DNA of 64,000 nt from Acidobacteriaceae bacterium (GTDB taxonomy: Bacteria > Acidobacteriota > Terriglobia > Bryobacterales > Bryobacteraceae), in assembly GCA_019240405.1 (NCBI GenBank), contig JAFAYL010000027.1, positions 24,346 to 88,345 of the forward strand, read 5' to 3'. The position numbers and the translations under genes are program-made. The notes under the pieces were generated by a model. That model did not search any database, was not told the origin of the DNA, and was given only the letters and a program-made list of their open reading frames with translations. Shown piece after piece: positions 44,339-51,994 of the stretch; the stretch's first letter is position 1; every line of letters begins with the position of its first letter.

Positions 44339-44456
44339 AGCAGCGCTCCTGTTTGCCATGTCCTGCCTCAGCTGCAAATGGAGAAAGCGTTCATCCGTTA
44401 AGATAACGGAGCGAGCAGATGAAGAAGCAACGGAAGCACTACGCGCCGGAAATTAC

Positions 44457-44960
44457 TTAGAACCTGCCGTTGTGAGTGTCATGCGATTTGTCAGCAGTTA
44501 CTGCTATTGGGGAGCTCAATTGCTGAAGGGGCAAAGGCTGGCCGGAAGGCTCAATTTGGGGGGCGGTTTCTCTCGGCCATCTCCATGCGTACCAAACGAT
44601 CAGCGAAGTACAAACCACTTCTATCGCTCCAAAGAACAAATAATACGAACTTGTTTTCGTGAGATGAAGGATTGGAAGGATGAAACTTGTCAAGAGAACA
44701 GCGACAGTTTCTATTATGCCTGCGACGATGTTCGCCCAGCGATTTGCTGTGGGCCTCAGGATCCGCGACAGCAGAATCATAGCCATCGGGATCTCCATGA
44801 GTACTGCGATTCCTAACCACGCTCCTGGGGAAAAATGGAGAACACTGGGACCTCCTTTACCTGAGCCCAAGACGTCAATGCAGAAGAACACGTCTGCATA
44901 GATATAGTTGAGCGTCGCAAACAGCCATAAGACTGAGAGCCTGACTCGAATGTCTTCCAT
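44457..44960 (-). CDS. small integral membrane protein (DUF6326-like)
   Basis: 167 residues with four membrane helices (VLWLFATLNYIYADVFFCID, AWLGIAVLMEIPMAMILLSR, IVAGIIETVAVLLTSFILPI, YYLFFGAIEVVCTSLIVWYA). The opening MEDIRVRLSVLWLFATLNY and the acidic residues in helix 1 resemble the family I know as DUF6326, without assigned function. The C-terminal tail is Pro/Gln/Ser-rich. Stands alone, convergent with the kinase gene; the 118 bp between contain only a small CCGTTA/TAACGG hairpin at 44395-44409. Confidence 0.75.
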   Translation of the reverse strand: MEDIRVRLSVLWLFATLNYIYADVFFCIDVLGSGKGGPSVLHFSPGAWLGIAVLMEIPMAMILLSRILRPTANRWANIVAGIIETVAVLLTSFILPILHLTKTSSYYLFFGAIEVVCTSLIVWYAWRWPRETAPQIEPSGQPLPLQQLSSPIAVTADKSHDTHNGRF

Positions 44961-45568
44961 GGGGGTCTCCTGTGCTGCCTAAGCGGGCCGTGATGTTCGG
45001 CTACCGCAGTGAACCCCAGGCGCTTTTCCCAACATGCGGAGCAAAACTCCCTCTCATAGTAGCCCACTTACCTGAAAAAAGACTCATCTACGGACCCGCG
45101 AAAAGAATGCAACTCAGGCCTATGGAATGGAGCCGACCCCGAGATTCCCATTTTTGAGCAAGCCAAGGCCGAGTATGCCATGGTGGTAGCTAAATGACCT
45201 GGCCGGGCGAAACGGAAGCGGGCTCTCCGGGACGCAACCACGCTCAGGGATAGCCTGGTGGTCGTATCGATGCCTTGAAGTCTCTGCCCGAAAGGGCGGA
45301 ATACTCCCTTAACGGAGGGCGCCCTCGTTCCATTTCAGGCTGAACCAACACAGCCACCTTATTCCGTCCCTCCGGTTACGTGTAAGTAAGTAGCGATCCG
45401 CCCCTACAAACATTCAAAGACAACTTAGCAGCGTCCTTGCGGTGCCAGAGTAATGAACGTAACAGGTCCACGCTGCGCTCGCAGATCAAAGCCAAGCAGG
45501 CGATAAGTAGCCTAAGCGCCGGGTAACGCAGTCTCAGGGCAGTAAACCGAGCGCCGTTAGGAAGAAAC
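44961..45568. other. 608-bp gene-free region ahead of the PEP-CTERM gene
   Basis: Short open frames here lack ribosome sites and recognisable products. The region contains a candidate c-di-GMP riboswitch (45196-45264), a GCCC-GAAA-GGGC tetraloop hairpin at 45286-45297, a CTCC/GGAG hairpin at 45304-45317 and a palindrome GAGGGCGCCCTC at 45315-45326. These structured elements, together with ~300 nt before the next ATG, indicate a long regulated 5' untranslated leader. Nothing convincing is visible at 44961-45190. Confidence 0.5.
45196..45264 (+). promoter_or_regulatory. candidate c-di-GMP-I (GEMM) riboswitch
   Basis: Core GEMM features are recognisable in order: GGGCGAAAC (consensus GGGCAAACC) at 45205-45213, GGGACGCAA at 45229-45237 and GATAGCCTGGTGGTCG (consensus GGTAGCCGGGTTACCG) near 45249-45264. 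GACC (45196-45199) pairs with GGTC (45260-45263) for the outer stem, CGGA/TCCG encloses P1b and ACCAC/GTGGT form P2. The P1b loop is not a GNRA tetraloop and P2 is very short, so this would be a divergent member. The downstream gene encodes a PEP-CTERM protein, a frequent target class of these riboswitches. Pattern match by eye only. Confidence 0.4.
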
Positions 45569-46453
45569 ATGTCTAAGCTTCGGTTTTGGATTTATGCTTG
45601 CTTGGCCATCTTGCCTGTGGTTGCAGTGCATTGGTTCGTTCGCCATTCAGACGAGCCAGCATCGCTCAAAGAACATATCAGTACACGCGGAGCCGTTATT
45701 CCGCCCGCGGTCCGATCGGTTCGACCGAAGTATCCACATTCGGTTGTTCCCGGAGGCCTCTATGGGCCTGCCGAGCTGCAGGCCGTCACTCAAAAAGATG
45801 CGCTAGTGCGCGAACATTACGCCGATTTCAATACGCATCGCGCACAACTCGTGAAGCTGACGGATGATGAATATCAGTATGTGTCGTTTCGCATTGGAAA
45901 TGGTATCTACTGGACCAAGAAAAAGCTTCGAATTCCAAAAGGAGAGATACTGCTGACGGACGGAAACAATTTCGCGCGCACCCGTTGTGGAAACCGGCTG
46001 TCGGAGATACCGAAAACTCCCACTACGCCTCAGCAACCTGCGGATTTAGTTTTATCTCTGCCTCCGTTCCAGCCGGAAGATCTGCCCCAACTAAGTCTCG
46101 TAGATGGAGGCCCGGCGTTGCCCGGCGTGGGACCTAAAGCGCCCGCCTTCATTCCGGCACCGGTTGCTCCAGTTCCCGTCGCAGAAAATTGGCCACCACT
46201 GCAGCAGTCGCCAGGAATCATTCCACTCGGAACACCGCCCTACGTGCCAGCGCCTCATCACTCGGGAGCTCCACCCCCGGGCGCCCCGAGTTCTCCGCCA
46301 CCTGTTGTTCCACCTCCGGTGACCCCGCCACCGGTAGCGCCAGTTCCAGAGCCAGCAAGTGCTTGTTTGTTACTATTCGGCTTGCTCATTTCACTCTTGG
46401 GAGTAAAAAGAACCTCACTGGTGCGTCAAGGAAAGCCAGCCAATCGCAAATGA
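45569..46453 (+). CDS. PEP-CTERM sorting-domain protein
   Basis: AGGAAG precedes the ATG. 294 residues: an N-terminal signal/anchor (RFWIYACLAILPVVAVHWFV), a globular segment with a YVSFRIGNGIYWTKKKLRIP core, then a long Pro-rich stalk of PP and PV repeats from about residue 190. The end is VPEPASACLLLFGLLISLL followed by GVKRTS and a basic tail, i.e. the PEP motif, membrane helix and Arg/Lys cluster recognised by exosortase. It should be exported and processed at the cell surface. An EpsB-like sugar transferase of the same system lies at 61231. The long leader upstream may be under riboswitch control. Confidence 0.88.
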   Translation: MSKLRFWIYACLAILPVVAVHWFVRHSDEPASLKEHISTRGAVIPPAVRSVRPKYPHSVVPGGLYGPAELQAVTQKDALVREHYADFNTHRAQLVKLTDDEYQYVSFRIGNGIYWTKKKLRIPKGEILLTDGNNFARTRCGNRLSEIPKTPTTPQQPADLVLSLPPFQPEDLPQLSLVDGGPALPGVGPKAPAFIPAPVAPVPVAENWPPLQQSPGIIPLGTPPYVPAPHHSGAPPPGAPSSPPPVVPPPVTPPPVAPVPEPASACLLLFGLLISLLGVKRTSLVRQGKPANRK

Positions 46454-46478
46454 AGCGAATAGTTCGAGACGATCGGAC

Positions 46479-47951
46479 TTGCCGATACTAACCCGCCGTT
46501 CACTCCTGCTCGGCGGAGCGACACTTTCTGTCAGGGCGGAAGCTGTGGCTCCGCCCAAACCCTATGGCCCCACGCCTTCGGAAAGGCAGCTCCGCTGGAG
46601 CGAAATGGAATACTACAACTTCCTGCACTTCACTATCAACACATTCACCGATAAGGAGTGGGGTTACGGGGATGAGGATCCCGCCATTTTTAATCCCAAC
46701 GATTTCGATGCGGACGCGATCATAGAAACACTCAAGGCGAGTGGAAGTAAGGGAGTCATTCTCACCTGTAAGCATCACGACGGCTTCTGCCTGTGGCCGA
46801 CGGCAACTACGGATCACTCCATCCGGCACAGCCGATATGAGAACGGCAAAGCGGACATTGTAAGAGAAATCGCGAAGGCTGCTGACCACGCCGGCCTCAA
46901 ATTCGGCGTGTATGTCTCGCCTTGGGACCGAAACAATCGTTACTATGGACAGCCGCAATATCTCTATATCTACCGGCAACAACTGCAGGAACTATTGACA
47001 GAATATGGTTCCATCTTTGAGGTCTGGCACGACGGCGCAAACGGTGGAGATGGGTATTATGGCGGCGCACGCGAGAATCGCGTGATTGATAAATTGCACT
47101 ACTACGACTGGGAGAACACATGGGCAATCGAGAGAAAGTTACAACCCAATGCTGTTCTCTTCAGCGACGTCGGTCCCGACATCAGATGGGTAGGAAACGA
47201 GAAAGGAGTCGCCGGCGAAACTTGCTGGGCCACTTATACTCCGCGCGCACAGAATGGAGGCCCGGCATCTCCAGGCGATGTGCGTGAGAAGGAATCCGAG
47301 GTAGGTACGCGGAACGGGAGATTTTGGATGCCGGCGGAATGCGATGTTTCAATCCGCCCAGGATGGTTCTGGCATCCCAGCGAAAACGCAAAGGTGAAAC
47401 CACCGCGCGACCTATTTGCCCCGTATTGTGAGTCCGTGGGGCGGGGTGGGAGTTTACTGCTGAACGTTCCTCCGGATCGCCGCGGCTTAATCTACGAAAG
47501 CGACTCGCAGTCTTTGCGCGAATTTGGGCAGCTCCTTCGTTCAACTTTTTCTCACAATCTCGCGGCTGAGGCGAGGATTAAGGCATCCAATGTTCGCGGC
47601 CAAAGCCGAACATACAGGCCCGAAAATCTACTTGACGTGAACCGGCGCACGTATTGGTCAACTGATGATTCCGTCACAACACCCGAATTGATAATCGAAC
47701 TCCCGCGCGACGCGAAGGTCGCGTTCGTGCGTGTGCGTGAAAACATCGAACTGGGACAACGAATTGAGGAGTTTGCAGTAGATGTTTGGAGCGGCGGCGA
47801 TTGGAAACTGTTCGGCAAGGGAACAAGTATCGGCTCATGCCGAATTCTTCGAGCAGAGGTACCCATCAGTACAATTCGAGTCCGGCTGCGGATTACGAAA
47901 TCACCCGTGTGCCCGGCTTTATCGGAGCTGGCTTTGTTCTCGGCGGCCTGA
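46479..47951 (+). CDS. alpha-L-fucosidase (GH29) with C-terminal F5/8-type module
   Basis: 490 residues from a TTG start (N-terminus LTRRSLLLGGATLSVRA, a twin-arginine-like signal). The GH29 catalytic domain has FLHFTINTFTDKEWGYGDED, GVILTCKHHDGFCLWPT, AADHAGLKFGVYVSPWDRN and the nucleophile Asp in FEVWHDGANGG. GRGGSLLLNVPPDRRG closes the barrel domain. Residues ~350-490 form a discoidin/F5-8C-like beta sandwich. The enzyme releases L-fucose from glycans, probably in the periplasm. Starts 25 bp after the PEP-CTERM gene. Confidence 0.92.
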   Translation: MPILTRRSLLLGGATLSVRAEAVAPPKPYGPTPSERQLRWSEMEYYNFLHFTINTFTDKEWGYGDEDPAIFNPNDFDADAIIETLKASGSKGVILTCKHHDGFCLWPTATTDHSIRHSRYENGKADIVREIAKAADHAGLKFGVYVSPWDRNNRYYGQPQYLYIYRQQLQELLTEYGSIFEVWHDGANGGDGYYGGARENRVIDKLHYYDWENTWAIERKLQPNAVLFSDVGPDIRWVGNEKGVAGETCWATYTPRAQNGGPASPGDVREKESEVGTRNGRFWMPAECDVSIRPGWFWHPSENAKVKPPRDLFAPYCESVGRGGSLLLNVPPDRRGLIYESDSQSLREFGQLLRSTFSHNLAAEARIKASNVRGQSRTYRPENLLDVNRRTYWSTDDSVTTPELIIELPRDAKVAFVRVRENIELGQRIEEFAVDVWSGGDWKLFGKGTSIGSCRILRAEVPISTIRVRLRITKSPVCPALSELALFSAA

Positions 47952-47960
47952 TGTGTGCTG

Positions 47961-48994
47961 TTACCGTTTATCTGATGGACTGCCGAAAAATGAGTGGGTG
48001 AAATTGCTGGATAAATCGTTCGTCACGCGGTTTCGATTCCTCATAGAAGCCTCGTTATTCCGGGGAACTGAGTTGCTTCCGGCCAGCGCAGCCTGGATGC
48101 CCTGGATCTGAGCTCGCAATTGGGCTAGCTCGCCTTGCTGCATTTTGTCTTGTTGCCTTAGTTCGGCCACCTGCGCTTCGAGCCGGGCGATCTGGTCGGA
48201 GTCTTCGGCATGCACCTTGGCCAGCTTTTGTACTTCGTTCAAGAGCATCGCGTCCAGCTTGTAATACTGCACCGTCTCCACCTGGTTGTCCTTGCCTCGA
48301 ACTACGAGGTTCGGATAGATCTCCGCCACTTCCTCTGCTATCAGCCCGTACTGGATCGGCTTCGTGCCGTCGGCATAGGGTTTTATAGCGGAAGGTGACT
48401 GGACGCAGATGTAGGAGGCCGTCGCTGGCCGCGCCCATATCCTGGATTTCCTCCTTGTAGCGGCGCGACGAGGAGATGGTGCCTAGTTGGCCATTACTAT
48501 CTATGAGCACTGCCACTGCATCGTTGTTGCCCGTAGTCGCGCCTCGTATTCCGGCAATGTACGTTGAATTGAGGTTCCACTCCCAGCCACAGTGCCTTAC
48601 CCGATATAAATAGGTCCAAGGGAATGCCGTCTGGCTGCGTCGCTCCCAGAAGAACCGTGTACCGGCCCTGCGCGTCCAATTGTGCCGTCTGTGCCTCCGC
48701 CCAAAGCGGGGAACCTCCTTCCTGCAGTTCGTAAAGCGAAAACATCAAGTAGATCTGGCGGCTACCGGCCCGTGCCGCCGAGTCCATCACTGACCCGCTA
48801 AACCTGATCAATCTCGGGACCGCAGTACCTGACGCGGCTGTGTCAGGTGGCGTGATCGATTGAGTCGTCGTTGCGCCTTGGCCCCGCCCAAGTCCCGCCA
48901 AAAGCAATACCAAGCCGATGGCGCACGTCACCGCGCCAAATTTGGAAACGGTTTTCACCAGAGTCGTCGTTGCGAAAACAGACCGGTTAAGCAT
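47961..48994 (-). pseudogene. S74 (chaperone-of-endosialidase) fibre-like protein, internally deleted and frameshifted
   Basis: Three frames carry consecutive pieces. From 48994: signal peptide (TCAIGLVLLLAGLGRGQG), then RLIRFSGSVMDSAARAGSRQ and LWLGVEPQF, the usual N-terminal domain. A second frame around 48575-48390 reads STYIAGIRGATTGNNDAVAV, LIDSNGQLGTISSSRRYKEE and IQDMG, the start of the S74 domain. The third gives KPYADGTKPIQYGLIAEEVA and a coiled-coil end (LNEVQKLAKVHAEDSDQIAR). The repeat-rich middle normally present is missing at a junction near 48560-48575, and one extra A in the run at 48381-48384 breaks the S74 domain. A surface fibre-type gene in decay. Confidence 0.82.
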
Positions 48995-49383
48995 ATTGGG
49001 TTTACCCCCTTCGAGCGTTCTTGTCCGGTGGTCACCCGGAGAGGCGTGTTCACAAACTAACTCTCGGCTAATCCCGATAAAAGAACTTTATCACCGGCAT
49101 ACGAATAACACAAGGGTCGTTTGGATCTGGATATTTTCGTTAGTTTGAGTAAGTCGGGTTAAGTTCTTTCTCGACGATGTAAGTCGGATTGTCCTACGCT
49201 CTTGCTGGTACAACGACATGGATTATTTCGCTTGAACTCCGTCCGTGCATGTCTCGGCCGACTGTTCTGATGTTTCCCGTGTAAAATCAAACTCGGATGT
49301 ATCCCAACTCGAAGACGAACTCTGCTGATTCTCCCGACTGGGCGAACTCGATAAACTGAGAACAGAAAGCGCAAGGACCAACA
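48995..49383. other. 389-bp gene-free region
   Basis: No ORF here has a supported product. It contains a 9-bp inverted repeat CAAACTAAC (49053-49061) / GTTAGTTTG (49139-49147) and otherwise unstructured sequence. It probably carries the promoter of the S74 pseudogene on the minus side and that of the vapBC pair on the plus side. Confidence 0.4.
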
Positions 49384-49614
49384 ATGGTGATAATTCCTGT
49401 AAAGGCACGTTTGGAAGCCGATGGAATCCTAAATTTACGGATACCCACGGGGTTGCCTGGAACTGATGTTGAAGTAGTGGTCGTTGTACAGCCCCTTGAA
49501 GCTCGCGCGAACAAGTGGCCTGAGGATTTCTTCCAAGAGACGTATGGGGCGTTGGCGCAGCCTATTGAACGCGGGAGTCAAGGAGCATTCGACGACCGCG
49601 AGGTACTTCGTTGA
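49384..49614 (+). CDS. antitoxin of a VapBC-type pair
   Basis: A 76-residue acidic protein starting ATG 49384. The first 40 residues (IPVKARLEADGILNLRIPTGLPGTDVEV) resemble a swapped-hairpin/AbrB-like strand region, the C-terminal half (PLEARANKWPEDFFQETYGA, IERGSQGAFDDREVLR) is the flexible acidic tail that usually binds the toxin. Its stop overlaps the TTG start of vapC by 4 bp, the normal antitoxin-toxin coupling. Assignment rests mainly on that context. Confidence 0.8.
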   Translation: MVIIPVKARLEADGILNLRIPTGLPGTDVEVVVVVQPLEARANKWPEDFFQETYGALAQPIERGSQGAFDDREVLR

Positions 49615-50008
49615 GCTATCTGCTCGACACCAACACTTGCATCCGTTACCTCAATGGTCAATCTGAGAATGTCAGGGCGCGATTGGAGCGGTTAACACCG
49701 GACGAAACTGTCTTGTGCTCGGTTGTCAAAGCTGAGCTGCTGTATGGTGGGGCAAAGAGCACTCTCGGTGAGCGTAGCTTCGCTCGGTTGAACCGATTCT
49801 TGAGCTTGTTCAACTCATTAGCATTCGACGATCGTTCAGCAGCTGTTTATGGAGCAATTCGTGCCGACTTGGAAAGACGAGGAACGCCGATAGGACCCTA
49901 CGACCTAATGATCGCAGCCATTGCTTTGGCGAGCGATTCGATTCTGGTCACTCACAACTCTAGAGAGTTGGAAGAATCAGCAACCTCAAGCACGAAGATT
50001 GGGAGTAA
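49611..50008 (+). CDS. vapC: PIN-domain toxin VapC, frameshifted near the 3' end
   Basis: TTG start inside the antitoxin stop. PIN-domain residues: first Asp in YLLDTNTCIRYLNG, Glu in VVKAELLYGG and the distal Asp pair in IGPYDLMIAAIALASDSILV. The reading frame as given runs on past THNSRELEE through 50210 and into the antisense of tmRNA, which is not credible. Restoring one T at 49968-49969 (GAGTTTGGA) gives REFGRISNLKHEDWE and a stop at 50006-50008, the typical VapC ending, 132 residues. All catalytic residues lie before the shift, so the read-through product might still be toxic. The toxin cleaves specific tRNAs or rRNA in known cases. Confidence 0.85.
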
Positions 50009-50087
50009 AGCACTGCAATCAGCTTCACTCACGTGTTTCACTTTGGTCATTTGGACCGGAAGATCCGTCGGGCGTTGGAGCCTGATT

Positions 50088-50440
50088 TGGTGGAGGCGGC
50101 GGGAGTCGAACCCGCGTCCGAAAAAGCCCGCCGTGCAAAGCCTACGTGTGTATCCGGTTCTATTGTTTCAGCGACTCTCTATAAAACCGGCAAGAGCGAA
50201 AGCCGCCTAGTCCGATTGATCTCGGCGCCTCGGCTACGGACCGAAGCCGGACGCCTATCCTGCAAAATGACGCTCACTAGCCGACGCGCAGGCTCATCAG
50301 CCGGAACGGTTGCCTAATTAATTAGGCAGCGTATGCAAACTGCGTATTGGCAGTTGTTGTTTTCCGATCGTTTAACGGGAGCTCGGAACCCGACACGCCT
50401 TCACACAACGATTCAATCCCGTCGAAACCGTTGCGCCCCC
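50088..50440 (-). ncRNA. ssrA: transfer-messenger RNA (tmRNA)
   Basis: The 5' end GGGGGCGCAACGGTTTCGAC at 50440 pairs with the 3' CGCCTCC before ACCA (ending 50088), forming the tRNA-like acceptor stem with an encoded CCA. The T-arm GGGTTCGACTCCC lies just inside the 3' end. The tag frame at 50351-50322 reads ANTQFAYAA followed by TAA TTAATTAG stops; the resume codon is GCC. Length 353 nt is normal. It rescues stalled ribosomes and tags their products for proteolysis. It lies divergently next to clpS, whose product delivers N-end-rule substrates to ClpAP. Confidence 0.96.
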
Positions 50441-50551
50441 AAAATGAGGAATCGATTACAATTCTAACAAGTTTTGTCGCGCTTGGCGGAGTTCACCGCC
50501 CGCTGTTGCATCGGGTTTCGCCAAGTGTTCCAATGAGATATCGCTGCGACC

Positions 50552-50899
50552 ATGCAGAATGCCGTAGCCGTTCCGACCGCCGAACCGATAACCAAGATCG
50601 ATCAGGAACAAGAGCACGGACGATTGTTTCACGTCGTGCTTCTCGATGACGATGAGCATACCTACGATTACGTCGTGGAGATGCTGACAAAGTTATTTCT
50701 CATTCCTGAGCATGTCGCTTTCCAACATGCCGTAGAAGTGGACACAACGGGGCGCACCATAGTGATCACGTGTGAGCGGCCCCAGGCTGAGTTCGCGCGC
50801 GATCAGATTCATGCTTATGGCGCAGATCCACGCATGCCTAAATCGAAGGGGCCGATGTCGGCGGTAATCATTCCGGCTGGAGATACGGCGCTCGCATAA
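50552..50899 (+). CDS. clpS: ATP-dependent Clp protease adaptor ClpS
   Basis: 115 residues. The conserved core is HVVLLDDDEHTYDYVVEMLT, then LFLIPEHVAFQHAVEVDTTG and VITCERPQAEFARDQIHAYG, with the Asp/Asn-Asp loop that binds N-end-rule residues and the usual C-terminal pair of strands. It recruits substrates to ClpA or ClpC. Promoter and leader must lie in the 111 bp between tmRNA and the ATG. Confidence 0.95.
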   Translation: MQNAVAVPTAEPITKIDQEQEHGRLFHVVLLDDDEHTYDYVVEMLTKLFLIPEHVAFQHAVEVDTTGRTIVITCERPQAEFARDQIHAYGADPRMPKSKGPMSAVIIPAGDTALA

Positions 50900-50950
50900 T
50901 CGAATCTGAAGACCACCAGTCCTGGAGAATGAAGACGGAACGAAAGCTGT

Positions 50951-51829
50951 TTAGGAGTTGCCTTTTTCAGACGTAATCGTGGGAAATGTGTACGACATAT
51001 GATCGTGCCACGTTAAGCAATCCTGGTCGAGAAAGACCCAAATTAGCCCGATGCCCGCAGCCAGGAAACTGATAAAACCGCCGACAAGCCGGTGATAGCG
51101 GCGTTGTTTCGAGGGCAGATTGCCATCGAAATCGACGAGTTGCAGTCCCGCGGCGCGCATTCCGACCGTATCTCGGCCGGCAAAGGTCCACAGCAGTTTA
51201 TAGAAGAGCGGTATGGTAATCAGCGCGAGAGTGACAAACAGGATCGAGTGGCGATCGAGTGAAACCTGGCCGTGAACGTATCTGAACATTCCAATCCCAA
51301 AGCCGGCGCCGATCATCATAATCAAGCCATCAATGAGGCCGGCCTGAACTCGCAGGCTAGCTGGCGCAACCGGTGCATCGCAAATAATATTCGATTGGAC
51401 ATGAGGCAGCGCTTCCTCTGGCTCATAGAAATCCAGGTTCCGCTGATCATCGGAGCGTTTGTGATGACGGCGCGCGTGCCGCGCCTGTACTTTCACGGTC
51501 TTAACGGCAGCCGGTCGCGACAGCTCAGCCTCTCGCGCTCGAATCGCCTCGCGGGCAGCCGAGGTGTTCAATGAATCGAAAGGAATGACCCGCGACTCAT
51601 TTGGCACCGGTGAAAATAGCGCCTGCTGGACGGTTTTTGAAGGTTGCGGCAGGGCTAGCGTCTCAGCGCCAGGTTCGGGCAGATACTCATACGCGGGAGC
51701 GGTTGCAGTCGCCGCAATCGGGTAGGTCTGAGGAGAAATGCGGGGACGAGCGCTTCTTACGCGACGACCGCAACGCCGGCACCGGTCGTCTTCGTCTAAC
51801 ACCCAAGTCTGGCAATGTTGGCAAGTCAT
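50951..51829 (-). CDS. RDD-family membrane protein with N-terminal zinc ribbon
   Basis: 292 residues. The N-terminus has two CxxC pairs (MTCQHCQTWVLDEDDRCRRC), a zinc-ribbon. A Pro/Ala and basic linker (KVQARHARRHHKRSDD) follows, then from ~155 an RDD domain with APASLRVQAGLIDGLIMMIG, FYKLLWTFAGRDTVGMRAAG and LVGGFISFLAAGIGLIWVFL, ending in WHDHMSYT. Three or four membrane helices. RDD proteins are thought to be ion/proton antiporters in some cases; role here unknown. Divergent from lptD with overlapping upstream frames. Confidence 0.87.
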   Translation of the reverse strand: MTCQHCQTWVLDEDDRCRRCGRRVRSARPRISPQTYPIAATATAPAYEYLPEPGAETLALPQPSKTVQQALFSPVPNESRVIPFDSLNTSAAREAIRAREAELSRPAAVKTVKVQARHARRHHKRSDDQRNLDFYEPEEALPHVQSNIICDAPVAPASLRVQAGLIDGLIMMIGAGFGIGMFRYVHGQVSLDRHSILFVTLALITIPLFYKLLWTFAGRDTVGMRAAGLQLVDFDGNLPSKQRRYHRLVGGFISFLAAGIGLIWVFLDQDCLTWHDHMSYTFPTITSEKGNS

Positions 51830-51994
51830 AAAGAGCCCGCTGAATTAGAATACGGCCGCATCACAAGGAGGTTGCGGCAGCACGCCTTGTCATGCTACGG
51901 TTTTCGATTGAAGCACCTTACCCCGCCGGATTGTTCCCCAGCTACCTTATCTAGCAAAAACAGTAAGTTTTGTCCAGAACATTTCTCGTTAGCA

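Noticed and set aside
44304..44816. 170-residue plus-strand ORF
   Set aside because: It overlaps the kinase end and runs antisense to the membrane protein gene; Cys/Ser/Arg-rich with no domain or ribosome site.
45315..45326. GAGGGCGCCCTC palindrome as a terminator
   Set aside because: There is no T-tract after it and the spacing does not allow a stable loop; kept only as part of the structured leader.
49053..49147. Inverted repeat CAAACTAAC/GTTAGTTTG as insertion-sequence ends
   Set aside because: Only 9 bp, with a 77-bp interior and no flanking duplication; too short to support a mobile element.
50009..50210. C-terminal extension of VapC ending in a Trp/Arg-rich stretch
   Set aside because: It is produced by a frameshift and translates the antisense of tmRNA; the other frame gives the normal VapC terminus.
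50441..50500. Promoter for tmRNA on the minus strand
   Set aside because: Several AT-rich hexamers (TAGAAT, TGTAAT) are present but none has a matching -35 at good spacing, so I do not annotate one.
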